Positions 13,259 to 25,700 of a stretch of DNA of 64,000 nucleotides are shown here, piece by piece (the stretch's first letter is position 1; each line of letters starts with the position of its first letter). The notes beneath the pieces are model-generated. The model worked only from the letters and a program-made list of their open reading frames with translations, ran no database searches and was not told the DNA's origin. Source of the stretch: Neurospora intermedia. Lineage: Eukaryota; Ascomycota; Sordariomycetes; Sordariales; Sordariaceae. The DNA lies in NCBI GenBank assembly GCA_037102815.1, contig BTPP01000002.1:3162001-3226000 (forward strand). Reading direction: 5' to 3'. Position numbers and translations under genes: made by a program.

Positions 13259-15280
13259 ATGGCTATCATCAGTACAATTTTGGAGTCGGCCTTCAATAGC
13301 CCGACGGTGCGAACCCACCACGGAGATCTCAGAGCTGAAATTCGGGATGGATTTGGGGCTTCAGAACAGGGTCGCGGGTTGACAGACGACCTCGCGGTTG
13401 TATCACTTACCTTCGCTTCACTCAGTCTCATCTTGACTCTGTCGACCTTTTACTGGTTCGTGAAAATGAGGAAGACGTTTCGGCATGAGTAAGCAACCTA
13501 CTTCCGTTTCATGAACTAATCAAGTACTAACCACCATGCGTGCAGACTGATAGTGTTGCTTATTCAGAGTGACTTGATCAAGTCGGTGTGGTTTGTCATT
13601 CCCTCGATTGTGCACCTAGTCCGAGGTCCTCTCCGCTCCGACTCTGCCCTTTGCCAAATTGCCGGGTTCGGTCTCGCGCTAGGCATCGAGGCATCTGACA
13701 TCGCAGTTCTGCTCATCGCCATCCATCTCCTGATGACCATTTTACGCCTGCGGACCGGCCTCTATCGCTACCGATACTGGGCATACGGAGCTTACTGCTT
13801 CTTTCCCGTGCTATTCGCAAGCTTGGCTTTTGTGGACGGCACGGGCTACCAGGAGGCTGGCCATTATTGCTACCTTCGTACAGACAAGAGTTGGGCACGA
13901 CGGGCCCTCAGCTGGGTTCCTCGCTACATCATCTGTTGCAGCATTCTGGCCATCTATCTCTTTGTCTACTTTTACGTTCGCAGCAGATTGGAGGACTATG
14001 GAAGGAGAAGCTCGGGAAATATGAACCACCCGCACTCCCGGGACACAGACGATGTGCCTCCTACCCCTCGACTGATATCACACGGACTACTCGCGTCGCT
14101 ACCAAACTCTCGAAGAGGATCCGCAGCCGACCAGAATGTTGCCATTAAGGACCGCAACAGGTCCTTGTCGTCGATCAGCACGCTTCAGTTCGAATTGCAT
14201 GTGGACGAAGCTGGAGAGCAGCCGGTTAGCAAGGGACGACGGTCATTAAAGCACAGGCCAGCGAAGATGAACTGGAATTGGCCTGGATTTGTCCCACCTC
14301 GATCCTCCTGGGAAAATGGACGCTTGATGGTGGAGGATTGGGATGACTCTATGTCGCAACCACTTCCCTCGCCACCGCTCCCGGTCCATTCTCCCGAGAG
14401 ACCACCCAGGGCCAGCCGCTCTGACAACTCATCTGCCAGCCCACGCTCCTATTGGCATAGGCCAGTGCCTTCGGAATGCTCAACAGTGCATGGAAATCAC
14501 GCCAGCCATGACTTGCCGCCAAGCTCCACCAACACTGCGAACCAAGGCACATATCACATCGATCTCACCCTAACTCACATCCTCACAATGCTACGAAAGG
14601 GACCTCCGCGAACATCCAACACCCCTCCCACCACTCGACCTTCCTCGATGACGATATCGCCCGATTCAATTAGTGGCGACTCGGGCGTTACTCGCAACCG
14701 CGAGAGGGCACGCCGTCAGCTCTATGCGCTGTTTGCTTACCCGCTCGTCTACATCATTGTCTGGATATTTCCCTTCCTCTCCCATGTAGGCTACGACGAC
14801 AAAATTACTCCGAATGACCCGCAGTGGATATTGTTTGTGAGCATGGTCAGCCTCGGTATCCAGGGCACGGTCGACTGCATGCTCTTTACCCTGAGAGAGC
14901 AACCCTGGAAACATGCTCATGGGGATTTTTGGACTGCGCTACGGGCGCGGATGCGGTTCAGTGGCAGCTGGAGAGATGTCGGGTTCGCGGGCAGGACCAG
15001 AGAGGAAATGTTCCATGACAGTCAGCTTGCGAGGAAAAGACGGGAGCAGGAGATCGCGGACGAGAGAGCCCGACGCGCTGTTCACGGGGTCACTCAACAG
15101 GGTGCTGATGTTGAAGCTGGTGCTGGTGGCCCTAGGGGTGCTGCGACGAGGAAGACTGGAGCGGTTGAGTGGTGGGATACAGCCGATTTACTCGATGGGA
15201 TGATCGATGACGATGAAGAACTACGCGACGATGCGGATGATGATTTTTGGGCCCAGCTTTACCGGTTGAATGGAGACTGA
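13259..15280 (+). CDS. Git3/GPR1-type G-protein-coupled receptor (carbon/nutrient sensor)
   Basis: Two exons, 13259-13488 and 13546-15280, with a 57-base GTAAGC...CAG intron; 654 residues. Hydrophobic segments at about 45-68, 78-101, 112-134, 146-164 and 200-221 form the first five helices. They are followed by a disordered Ser/Pro/Arg-rich third intracellular loop of about 240 residues. Two more helices follow (about 470-492 and 505-527), then a charged C-tail of about 125 residues. HELIVLLIQSDLIKSVWFVI in helix 2 and RRQLYALFAYPLVYIIVWIFPF in helix 6 match the Git3 N- and C-terminal domains. Relatives are S. pombe Git3, yeast Gpr1 and Neurospora GPR-4, which couple to a G-alpha protein and the cAMP/PKA pathway in response to carbon source. 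The ligand cannot be read from the sequence. The long region upstream suggests elaborate control. Confidence 0.88.
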
Positions 15281-15972
15281 TCGACTCGAGTCTCGGTTGA
15301 TTACCACCCTGCTAATTTTCTTCACCTTTTTATTCTTTCTTCTTTTTCTTTACTTTTGGATACGCCCACATGTGGCCACTACTGCTTTTAGTGTTTTCTT
15401 CTTCGTCTTTTTTTTTGTATCATCTCTTTTGTTATCCTCACTCAAGCCCTGGCGTTTTTTTGGTTTTCTGTTTTGTTGTCGTTGTAAAGGGAGCTAACAA
15501 ATTATACCCCTGGGTCGGCTTGCGTATGTTTGGACCTTGGTCATTTTCCGGTTTGATTGTCAGCCTTGACACATGCCGTTACATTGAAACATGGGATCGA
15601 AAGCATATTCGATTGGTGTTCTGGCGTTCTCAAGTTCCAGCTACTCTTTGATTTTGTTTTCCTTTTTCTCCTTTGTATCAAACACAGCACAGAGAGGGCT
15701 GGACGGAGGCACAACTAAGGCGGAGAAAGGTGGGTGGGTTCATTGATCTCAAAAATGAAGCAGATGTTTAGCATGGCTGGTTTTGCGTAGCGCCTAGCAC
15801 ACTGTATATACCCACCAGACACAGAATATACTTTAGAAGACTGCGAAGTCGAACATACCAACATCAATTGTTCATCACTCCTTTACTGTGTTCGACACAA
15901 GCCCATGACTTGCGATGTTAGGTAAGCTCTGGACCCAAGTCAATTCAGTAGTCTATTCATCAGCCTCCTCAC
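15281..15972. other. Intergenic, convergent 3' ends
   Basis: This lies between the 3' ends of the receptor gene (plus) and the amidotransferase gene (minus). It is T-rich just after the receptor stop (15300-15480). I see no gene. Confidence 0.5.
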
Positions 15973-16883
15973 TCAATCCTGCAGCAGAAACTTGTAAAAG
16001 GCCTGGGCTATAAAGACGCCATCATCCACCTTGTTCCGTTCCATACCACTTCCAAACAGCTCCTCGTTGAAAAGGCCAGTTCCCTTTCGCAATTCCAACA
16101 ACTCCTCCATGATATCCGTGGTAAACTCGGGGTGGCCCTGCACCGTCAACACCCTCCCCGGAATAATGAACCCCTGGTTCTCGCACACGTCGGTAGAAGC
16201 AAGGAGTTGCGCTCCCTCCGGAACACCCACGACGTGATCACGATGCATTTGTTGAATTTTCTGTGTTTTCATCCGTCAGTAAGCTCAGCCTCTCATTTTC
16301 CATCCATAGGAACACCCAAACTCAAGAAAAAAGGAAAAAGGAAAAGGAAAAGGAAACTGAAACCTACCAACTCCTCCCTCCCCTCAAACAAGCGCCTCCC
16401 CACATCCGTCAACCCAACCGGCGTAACACTAACCTCCCACCCCTTCTCGTTCCTCTCCACCACCTGCCCCAGCGCTCGCCCGATAATCTGATGTCCGAAA
16501 CAGACACCGATTACTTTGATCTTTTTCCCTTCGGCAACCTCCTCAGTAGTAAGAACCTTCTTGACGAACTCGGTCAATTTCACGATCCATGGGTCATTTT
16601 CATAGGCGCTGTGTTTGGAGCCCGTGATGAGGATTGCGTCGATGTCGGAGAGGGAGGAGGAGGGGTAGTCGGAGAGGTTGTTGACGACGTCGTGGGCGGT
16701 GATGGTTAGGTAGGAGGATAAGGGGTGTTGGTGTTGTTGGTGGGAGGCGAGGGCGCGGGTGAATAAGTGCGTGAAGACGCCGCGGTAGCCGGAGTAGCGG
16801 GCGTGTGCGCCGGGGACTGGGGTGTCGGCTTCGAGGATGGCGAGGCGGATGGGGCGAGGGGGTGGGGTTAGGGAGGAAGACAT
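15973..16883 (-). CDS. Class I glutamine amidotransferase-like protein
   Basis: Two exons on the minus strand, 16883-16368 and 16260-15973, with a 107-base GTAGGT...CAG intron; 267 residues. The nucleophile elbow GVCFGHQIIGRALG carries Cys128. QGHPEF carries His215 and Glu217, completing the Cys-His-Glu triad of class I glutaminase domains. The protein is a stand-alone GATase domain of the type once annotated as GMP-synthase-like (compare yeast YLR126C), with no synthetase partner domain. It probably hydrolyses glutamine or a gamma-glutamyl substrate in the cytosol; the acceptor is unknown. I chose the ATG at 16883, followed by MSSSLTPPPRPIRLAILEAD. The upstream in-frame ATG would add about 50 low-complexity residues. 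Confidence 0.85.
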
Positions 16884-17819
16884 TGTGATTAGGGTGGTAG
16901 GATGAGGTGGTGGGATGGTGATGTGGTGTTGGAGGTTGCTGCCGCGATGAGGTAGGTGGTGTGATTGGGAATTGGTTATGGAGGAAGTAACTGAAGTGAT
17001 GTTGAAGAGAGAGTGGTGATGCCAACTTGGCAAGTGAGAGCAACTAAAGCAGTTTAAGAGGAGGGGTCGTTGACAATGATACGATGAAACTGGAGTGAGC
17101 AGCCGAAAGGAGTAAAGTGCAAGTTATAAAAAGCTTACGAGAGTCACAAGCTGAAACTTTGTAAGTGATAAGGGAAGATAGACTGAGAAACAATGTGCGT
17201 GTTGATTGAGACGTTGCACACTCGTAGGTAATTCGCAACATCTACAGTATATTCGCAATGACAAACTCGCCTACGCACGTTCCCGTCTTCCTCTATTGGG
17301 AACCTCTGATTACACCTAACTTCAGCCGACAAGAACCGAGTCTTGACTCCCATCACAATACTTAACCAACTCAAGCAGCCGGCCGGTACTCGCGGAATCA
17401 GAGTATGGCCGCGCGCCATGACTCGAAGCGTGGAAGGACCAACTTCTCACCGTTGCTGGCGGGGTTCGTTCTTATCAATACGACGACCGACCGGTCGAGA
17501 ACAGACTCCGCTTTCGGAGGACGATGACTGGGGTTCACTTAGGTTCGGTAAACACTCGCCCGGATGGTGGGGCTGGAAAGTCGGGCGGGGAGGGGCCGAG
17601 ACACCGCCAAGGCCGCGCCGTCCCTCAACCGCAGCGGCCCCTCGTCCCGTCGTGGAGTTGCAGTACCTGAAGTATTGTATAACTCGCGCGGCATGTGCAC
17701 TGCAGGAACATCGATTATAGTTGTCGTATCATAAAACTTGACTTTAGTCAGACTCGTTGTGTCTTACGACTTACTTTTGTCTCATAGGTATTACCTTTGA
17801 CTGCCCGGCATAGACAACA
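16884..17819. other. Divergent promoter between amidotransferase and exopolyphosphatase
   Basis: There are no supported genes. The open frames on both strands are short and compositionally biased. The two flanking genes diverge from this region. Confidence 0.5.
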
Positions 17820-19190
17820 ATGGCGCCCGCAACCCGTGTTTCCCTCAACAAGTTCCTTATAACAGCTCGCAAGGCGCTTCTCGCACCGCCAGCGCAGCGT
17901 CCAAACCCTTTGGTATTTGTCATAGGAAACGAATCAGCAGGTAACGAGAAGAACTACATGGCATTTGGCAATGGAAAATTGTCCATAGGTAGCTAGTCAG
18001 TCACCTTTACTAACCTCAAACTTTGTACATCAAACCCAGACCTCGACTCCCTCTGCTCCTCAATCCTCCTCGCCTACTTCTGCACCTACCGCACCACCCC
18101 TCCGACCCTCCACATCCCGCTCTCTAACCTCCCGCAAGCCGACCTCGCTCTGCGACCCGAGCTTACCGCTGTGTTGAAGCCCGCCGGTCTACACGCCAAT
18201 GACCTTATCACCCTCGACGGACTACCCAAGGACGACCATGTCACACCCGACAACACTCAATGGCTACTAGTTGACCACAACAGCCTGACCGGCCCGCTCG
18301 CCGCGCGCGGGTTTGGGGGTCCAGAAAGGATAATAGGGTGCATAGACCACCATGATGACGAGGGCGTAGTTCCCCCGACCGTAAAGCCAAGGATGATTGA
18401 GAAGAGCGGGAGTTGCATGAGTCTCGTGGTGGAATTTTGCAAGCCTGTCTGGGAGGAGCTGAGCCGACTTGAAAGTGCCCAAGAGGGGACTACGGACAGC
18501 CGGGAAGAGTGGGAGTCGCAGTTGGCGCATCTGGCGCTGGCGCCTATACTGATTGACACGACGAATTTGACGAGCAAGGACAAGACGACGGGGTGGGATA
18601 CGGGGGCTGTGGAGTTTTTGGAAGGTCGTTTGACACAAAAATCGCAACAGACAAGTGTCGTTAGTGGAGGAGGGCAAGAAGGGTATGACAGGACAGCCTA
18701 CTTCAACCACATCACCTCCCTCAAGGAAGAAATTGCCGGGCTAAGCTACCGCGACATTCTGCGCAAGGACTACAAGCGGTGGGAAGACGGCGGACTAGCG
18801 GTGGGCATCTCGACGGTGGTCAGGGGACTCGAGTATCTCTTGACGGAAATCGGAGACCAAAAAGAGTTCACCGAGGCGTTGCGGGCCTGGGCGAAAGAGC
18901 AGGAGCTGGACATTGCGGCGGTCATGACGGTGTCAAATCCGGATGGAAAGTTCACCAGAGAGCTGCTCATCTGGGCGTTCAACGAGCGGGCGGTCAAAGT
19001 TGTGAAGCGGTTTGTGGAGAAGCATGGGGAAGAGGGGTTGCAGCTTCAGACGTGGGGCGGTGGGAAGTTGGATTCGGATGATGGAAAAGGCGAGTGGGTG
19101 AGGTGTTGGACGCAGGGACGGGTGGACAAGAGTAGGAAGCAGGTTGCGCCTATGTTGAGGGATGCGATGAAGGAAGCGGCTAGGCTTTGA
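17820..19190 (+). CDS. Exopolyphosphatase, DHH family (Ppx1-like)
   Basis: Two exons, 17820-17940 and 18040-19190, with a 99-base GTAACG...CAG intron; 423 residues, close to yeast Ppx1 (about 400). Splicing rebuilds the first metal-binding motif as GNESADLDSL (Asp41, Asp43). The DHH motif follows as IDHHDDEG (Asp143, His144, His145), and a later LIDTTNLTSKDK matches the family. DHH-type exopolyphosphatases remove terminal phosphate from inorganic polyphosphate, using divalent metal, in the cytosol and in some fungi in mitochondria. The C-terminal half holds the DHHA2-type substrate-binding domain. The start ATG (ACAACAATGGCG) has good context. The donor GTAACG is slightly unusual. Confidence 0.88.
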
Positions 19191-19392
19191 ATGGGAGTGA
19201 GGTGGTGGGACATCATTGAAGGAGATAATGATGGCTAGTTGATATATCAACTTTGAAGTATAAAAGAAGACAAAAAATCCCTTGACGGCCAAATAAGATG
19301 GGCTGATGATGTTGTGCAGGGAGAACCTGAGCCATACTAATAATACATATAAGGCTTACATCCACATGCTATCTTACATTCATCTCCTCTGT

Positions 19393-21492
19393 TTATGCGC
19401 CCCAGGCAGCGGACCCGTGTAAAGTTAGCCAAAGTCTGACGAACTCGCGATCCATATACTGTGCGTCTGAGATCCTGTCATCGATGTCCCTGGCCAATGA
19501 CTCCGCCTCCGGGTCGGCAATACGAATGCACGCCTCAAGCGCCTTGAGCATAGCTGCCGTAACCCGCACAGGCGGCTGTTCATGCCACATTTCCTCCACG
19601 CACCATCTCAGAGCGTCAGTGGCCATCCCCTGGTGATCCTCCGCTGCAATGCGCTCGTAAACCTTGGTGTACATGCGCTCGGTCCTGCGCTCGCAAAACC
19701 TGGGGAAGATGCGCCAGACGTTCCAGAACTTATCCCAGGCGCGGTGGTTGGCATACACGTCGAGCAACCTGATAATCTCATCTTCGGTCGGACAATCCAT
19801 CTGGGCCTCGCCAAGCAAGTCCTCAAACTGGGAGAGGAGTCGTTGCGCCTCGGGTGGGCAGGAGCGGGTCTGCAGGAGGGATTCGATCACGGCCACGACC
19901 ACGTCATACTCGATCACTTTTTCGCCGCGGGAAAACAGCATGTCGATTACATCCATTGAAAAGGAAGCCTGTTGGCGAACGCCCGCGTCAGTCGTCTCTG
20001 GTATGGCAAATATCATCCGGAGGAGGTCCACAAACTTTTCGCGCGAAACATTGGCTGCTCCCGAGAGCTTCATTTCCTGGATGAGGTCGCCTAGGCGGGC
20101 AAGATCGTGATCGGGATGCTGAAGGGCACGTGCAGCCTTTTCGAGCCAAAGGCGGGCCTCCCACGCCTGGGCGGAGGGCAAATTCTCGATGGCACGGTTG
20201 AACAGGCGCATAAAGGTGCTGGGGGAGCCGTCTTCGCAAAGGGATACTGCTGAAAGGGCCTGGTCCCTAGGGAGGCTGAAGAGGTAGTCCTGCATCTGGA
20301 TCAAAAGCTGAACCTTGGAATCGGTATCCTGGGCCAGAAGGTTGTCAATCGTAGACGGGCTAGCGTTGCTGTACTCCCACCCAGCCATTGCTGTAGCCAA
20401 GTCAGTTTGGAAAGCGTCGACGGCCGTTGCATGGTGTCGCGCCGAAGTAGAAAAGTACAAGCGATCAGGTCGCTTTCGGTTCCGTCCACTTGAACGAATG
20501 GGTGACGGGGAGAAACTTTGTCCCGATACAGTGTCGAGTGAAGTGGTGAAAGAGGCCTCAGGAAGCTTCCCTGCGATCTTGTCCTGCCTCTCTAAACTGC
20601 GCCGCAAGATACCGCTCCAAAGCTTTTCCAGAGCCAACTCCTCCCTCCGCGTCTCCGTCATCAACTGCACAACAAGTGTGGTTCCGCTTTGGGGCACACC
20701 AAAGCCGCTCGTCACGCCTTTCTCGTCCTTGAACTCCATTTCCATGTCCGACCATCCAAGAGTGCCAAGGTTGACGCAAATCCAGCCGGTGGTGATGCCG
20801 TCATCAGCACCGCTCGGAAGGCCCGTGGTACCGAGAAGCTTCGCCTTGCGAGCCTTGCGCCTCAGCTTGGTCTTCAACTCATTCCTTCCCAGCAAGCCAT
20901 CAGCCTTGGCCGAGACTCCACGGTTGCGCAGCCAGCGTACCAGGCGGTCGGCAGAGACGTGCAAGTGACGCTCACTGCGGGCAGTGCCAAAGAGCATCAG
21001 CACTTCGGGCCCCAGAGCCGGTGGCGGGTCGATTGCGCGGAGATCGAGAAGCTTGAGGTCGTCCATGCCCAGCTCATCGGATACAAACTTGACCAAGGGC
21101 TCCATCAGCTTGGGAGAGCCTTCGGGGATGTCTGGCAGCGGCGGCGGCTCGTGTACAAGGGTGGGGTGTGTGGGAGCGTCGACTTGGAGATACCAGGGCA
21201 CGTCAGCGCCGCCTTCATTGTTCGTCTCTGTGCTGGCCTCTACTTGAGCATCCTCGGTCTTGTTCGGTTGCTCTTGCGCGGCAGGCTCTGCATGTTCTTC
21301 GCTAGACGGGCTGGCCAGTAGTCGAGGGGAAGGTCGAAAGGTTGAGTACGGGGCGGTTGGGGATAGAACGCGGGTCCGAGCTACTGGAAGAGGAGCTCTG
21401 GGAGTCGCGAAGCTGCTGACGAAGAGCCGCAAAGCCGAGAACCTGCAGGCTGAGCAGGCTGAAGCTCTGAGAACAGCGGGAGTCGCGCTCAT
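19393..21492 (-). CDS. ATP25, mitochondrial ATPase synthesis protein
   Basis: A single uninterrupted 699-codon frame. The N-terminus (about residues 1-60) is rich in Arg, Ser and Ala with no acidic residues at first, as expected of a mitochondrial targeting sequence. Residues of about 98-260 resemble the ribosome-silencing-factor (RsfS) domain ([36 protein letters not shown]). The helical C-terminal half corresponds to the M-domain of Atp25. Yeast Atp25 is cleaved, and its C-terminal part stabilises mRNA for ATP synthase subunit 9. In Sordariales the working subunit 9 gene is usually nuclear, so the role here may differ. The gene is divergent from the mitochondrial RNA polymerase gene. Confidence 0.88.
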   Translation of the reverse strand: MSATPAVLRASACSACRFSALRLFVSSFATPRAPLPVARTRVLSPTAPYSTFRPSPRLLASPSSEEHAEPAAQEQPNKTEDAQVEASTETNNEGGADVPWYLQVDAPTHPTLVHEPPPLPDIPEGSPKLMEPLVKFVSDELGMDDLKLLDLRAIDPPPALGPEVLMLFGTARSERHLHVSADRLVRWLRNRGVSAKADGLLGRNELKTKLRRKARKAKLLGTTGLPSGADDGITTGWICVNLGTLGWSDMEMEFKDEKGVTSGFGVPQSGTTLVVQLMTETRREELALEKLWSGILRRSLERQDKIAGKLPEASFTTSLDTVSGQSFSPSPIRSSGRNRKRPDRLYFSTSARHHATAVDAFQTDLATAMAGWEYSNASPSTIDNLLAQDTDSKVQLLIQMQDYLFSLPRDQALSAVSLCEDGSPSTFMRLFNRAIENLPSAQAWEARLWLEKAARALQHPDHDLARLGDLIQEMKLSGAANVSREKFVDLLRMIFAIPETTDAGVRQQASFSMDVIDMLFSRGEKVIEYDVVVAVIESLLQTRSCPPEAQRLLSQFEDLLGEAQMDCPTEDEIIRLLDVYANHRAWDKFWNVWRIFPRFCERRTERMYTKVYERIAAEDHQGMATDALRWCVEEMWHEQPPVRVTAAMLKALEACIRIADPEAESLARDIDDRISDAQYMDREFVRLWLTLHGSAAWGA

Positions 21493-22730
21493 GGTTGCTA
21501 GTGTTGGCGCGGGGTGGCCGTCGAGTGTTACGGACGCGAATTACGAATCGGGAATCTCTCTCGGGTCTTTATCGGAGCTGTCGTGGGATGGTTTGGTCGA
21601 GAGAGAAGTTGTCGCGACTGAGTTGATCTGGACTGGGCACGGAAGTATTCGAGCTCAGACAAGGCGTACTTCCTAGACTTGGAGATAAGTAGTCTACAAA
21701 CTGATAACAAACGTAGTTGTATGGACACTAAGTAGTGGATAGAGATAGGTACCACTCGAGTCGACGACCTCGACAGTGCGGGATGGAAGTTCCAATGGAT
21801 CAAGGCTCAAGTGGATGGAAGCAGTCAGTGTTCTGGCCGCCCAGACGGGGTGGAGACCGTGCTTTCTTCCTTCGTCTTCGTTCTTCAGTTCTGAGCTCAT
21901 GCCCATCCAATTGGCGCAACACTCAGGGTCGAGGCGGAAGAGGTGGGTCGGATGGCGGGGTGGACCGTCGGCCGTGTAAGTGAAAAGTCAGATGGACCAA
22001 TCAGCACAACGCGTGATTTAGATTGAATTTTCCTCGAAGGCCATTGTTAAGCAGATGCACAGACCAAGGGCCAGGATGAGTGGGGCATGGTGGGACGACC
22101 TTACCACTTGTGGGTAGACTCGCCAAGAGATGGTGGCCATCGGCTTCGGTGGCTCGGGCTGTCTCAAAAAATTTGGGGAGGGTCCCATCACAAATCCTAT
22201 CGCGCCGCAGCTTATCAACCTCTGCTCGAGGTATCTTTTACCACCAGACCACCCGAGTCTGCCACCTTCTGCACTGCACTGCACACCTCACCTCACCTCA
22301 CCTCACCTGCATTTCCAGACAGAGAAGGAAGCGGAAGCAAGGAAGATCAGTCCAGTCGGCAAAAAACACAGCACACACACGGCCGGTTGTGTCCTCGCAA
22401 CGAACTTCTTCCATCATCCCGTCTTGTTTACACGGCATTTCGAGCGGAGAGACATCACCACCACCATCGCCGCCATCACCACCCACACTGCAATCGCATT
22501 CATTTGTCGCATTGCACTGCTGGGCAGGTGTCGTTTCCTCCCCTCTTGTACAATACTCGATAGTCTTTGCTCAAACGACCTGCACTACTTCCTATCTCCA
22601 TCTTTCTTGTCCAATGTGTTATTAATCCCTATACGACCATCTACATCGCCCTCAACACGCCCTCACGCTCGCTCTGCTGAGCCCGCTTCATTACCTCGAT
22701 ACCCTCGACACTCCTCGACATCTTGATAAG
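21493..22730. promoter_or_regulatory. Shared divergent promoter region of ATP25 and cyt-5
   Basis: This 1.24 kb region separates the start codons of two divergent genes for mitochondrial gene expression. It includes a short ACCTC tandem at 22285-22309 and a CA-rich stretch just after. Long plus-strand frames at 22080-22726 overlap in all three frames and show no domain, so I treat them as chance frames in the cyt-5 leader. Confidence 0.45.
22285..22309. repeat. ACCTC pentanucleotide tandem repeat
   Basis: About five consecutive ACCTC-like units lie in the region between ATP25 and cyt-5. It may be a simple repeat or a cluster of binding sites. Confidence 0.7.
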
Positions 22731-25700
22731 ATGCTTCCCCGAACGGCTTCGGCCACCCGAACCCCCCATCTCAACCGCCTCGTCTCGGCCGGCTCCCGCA
22801 GAGTCCTCCCCAGATGCTCGTCTTCTCTGGGTATTCGGGGCTCGCTGGCTGCCACCCCTAGGCTGTTGTCCACCATCACGACCCAGCAACCGAGCCCACT
22901 CAAGAGACAGCCCGCACCTCGGGCGACCGTCGGCTTCGAGCGCCATCTCGCCACTGTACTAGACGAACCCGCCCAGACTGCGACAACGCCCCTATACGAA
23001 CTGCGATCCTTCTCGCCGCAGTCCCCTTTGACGGTTCGGGATCATACCAAGGTTTATGCAAAGCAGCGCGTGAACTACCATGGCATTCCTGGAGACGTCA
23101 ACGAGATGTTCTTGGTTTTCGAGGCCTGTCTTCAAGTCGGACGTCTTGAGCGAGCTGCTCAGGTGCTTAAGCGGCTTGCCACCCTGGACATTGTGCCACC
23201 AGCCGACTATCTGGATCTCTTCAACCAGTATCTCGATGCCAAGGTTTCTCAGCTCCTGCAAGAGCCTGATGTAGACAAGGCCGACGACATTCACAAGGCC
23301 TTCGAGACTATGGTTAGCGACGGCAGAGAGCTTCCTGTTGGTGGTGAGACCGTTGCCTTGCTTCTCAAGGCATCTCTCACCTCCACGGATCCAGAGACAA
23401 TGCAGCGTTACGTTACGAGATATCTCAGCCTGCTTCCCACACAAACCGCCCTCGAGACCGTCTTCAACACCGAAATCTTGACATACGAGGAATTAACAAA
23501 GGTTGCTGAGCTCTGCCCCAAGTACAACATGCCCGACAACGTGGATCCCGATACCTTTGCGCAGCAACAGCAGCAACAGCAGCAGCAACAGGAGCAACAA
23601 CAGCAACAGGACACATCAATTGACCAATCGGACCGGGTTTCAATCGAGCCCTTGCTCACTTCAAGCGAACCTTCTGCAATCCCCGAAGTTCTTGGTACTC
23701 CTCAAAAGGGTTTCGGTCTGCAGTTCGTCAAGCGAACAGTCAGCATGTTCAAGGACATTCCGGACGGTTTCGACATCGCGACCTTGCCTATTTCCCAGCA
23801 GAGGGAGATTCAGTCCAAGTTGGAAAAGGACTGCGTTGACGCATCCCTGGCACGCTGGCGAGAGGAGAACGAGTCGCTTCAAAAAATGGGCCTAAATACA
23901 TCCCTCGATACTCCCTCACTCAATTCGAGGCTCTACCAGTGGCAGAAAGACCTCGAAAGTCGTCTGCGCACGATGCTTGTGGAGGTGGAAAAGTCCGAGA
24001 TGGTGAGCAAGAAGAACAAGGATGACCTGGACCGCTGCATTTACGGCCCCTTTATAAGGCAATCCAACCCTGAGCGCCTGGCTGCTGTCACCATCATCAG
24101 TACACTCAGCTCGCTCGCCATGGGCGGTGCCCACAAGGGCTCCACGATCGCATCTCTTATCACTCACATCGCCAAATTTGCCGAGGAGGACATCAGGGTA
24201 CAAAAGGCTGAAGCCCTGATCAGCAAGCGCAACCTCCGAAAGGCCAAGTCCAAACAGCACAACCCCCGCTCGGTTTTGCGATTCAAGAGCTCGACTGCTT
24301 CTGCCGGCTCCAGTGATATGGCCGACTCGAACAACGTCGCCGTTGAGATGGACGACGAGGCCTGGACGACTACGATTCGCACAAAGGTCGGCGCCGCTCT
24401 TCTGTCCGCCCTTCTTGACACAGCAAAGATCACGCTTGTCCGCGAGGATCCCGTGACCAAAACCCTTATCACGCAGAACCAGCCCGCTTTCTCCCACGTT
24501 ATGCAGCTAAGGAAAGGCAAGAAGATTGGAACCATCATTCCGAACAAGGCCGTCGTCGAGCTATTGGTTCGTGAACCTGTGCCGGACTTTCTTGCTCGCC
24601 ATCTTCCCATGGTCACCCCGCCGGATCCCTGGGTATCCTTTGAGAAGGGTGCCTATCTCGAGACCAAGACACCTGTGCTTCGGTTGAAGAACGGTGAGAG
24701 GGAGCAGAGACTCTACACCGAGGCTGCAATTGCTCGCGGTGATATGGATCAGGTCTTCAAAGGTCTTGATGTCTTGGGCAAGACAGGTTGGAAGATCAAT
24801 TCTCCAGTCTTCAAGGTCATGCTGGACGTCTGGAATTCGGGCAAGCAAATCGCAAATATTCCTCCTCTTGACCCCATCTTTGACCTACCTCCCGAGCCGG
24901 CATCCACCGAAGACCCAACCGTCAAGCGTGCGTGGCTCAAGGAGATCAAAGTCATCGAAAACGAGAGATCGGGTTTGCATTCGCAGCGGTGCTTCATGAA
25001 CTTCCAGCTTGAGATCGCCAGGGCATACCGAGATCAGACATTCTACTTCCCACACAATATCGATTTCCGTGGACGTGCCTATCCTATTCCTCCTTATCTG
25101 AATCATATGGGGGCTGACCATGTCCGTGGCTTGATGCTTTTCGCCAAGGGTAAGCCTTTGGGAGAGAGCGGCTTGCGCTGGCTCAAGGTTCACCTGGCCA
25201 ACGTTTACGGCTTCGACAAGGCTAGTCTGCAGGAACGTGAAGATTTTGCCGATGAAAATATCGAGAACATTCGTGACTCGGTAAATAACCCGTTGAACGG
25301 AAACCAGTGGTGGTTGCAGGCCGAGGACCCATGGCAATGCCTTGCTACGTGCTTTGAGCTCGCGGCAGCACTTGAGTTGGAGGATCCCACGAAATATGTA
25401 TCTCATCTCCCAATACACCAAGACGGAACCTGCAACGGACTGCAGCATTACGCCGCTCTCGGTGGTGATACGTGGGGTGCACAGCAAGTCAATTTGGTTC
25501 CCGGAGACCGTCCTGCCGATGTGTATTCGGCTGTTGCGAAGCTGGTCATCAAAGGTATTGAGGACGATCTTGCCAAGGATAATGAGTTTGCCAAGGCCAT
25601 GCATGGGAAGATCACACGCAAGGTGGTGAAGCAAACGGTCATGACCAATGTATACGGCGTGACATATGTTGGCGCAAGGAAACAGGTCCTAAAGCAAATC

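Noticed and set aside
22080-22726. Three overlapping plus-strand frames before cyt-5
   Set aside because: Open in all three frames with His/Ser/Pro bias; no splice-joined continuation into cyt-5, which starts with its own good presequence.
23408-23659. Cys-rich minus-strand frame within cyt-5
   Set aside because: The cysteine run is only the reverse strand of the CAG/CAA repeat.
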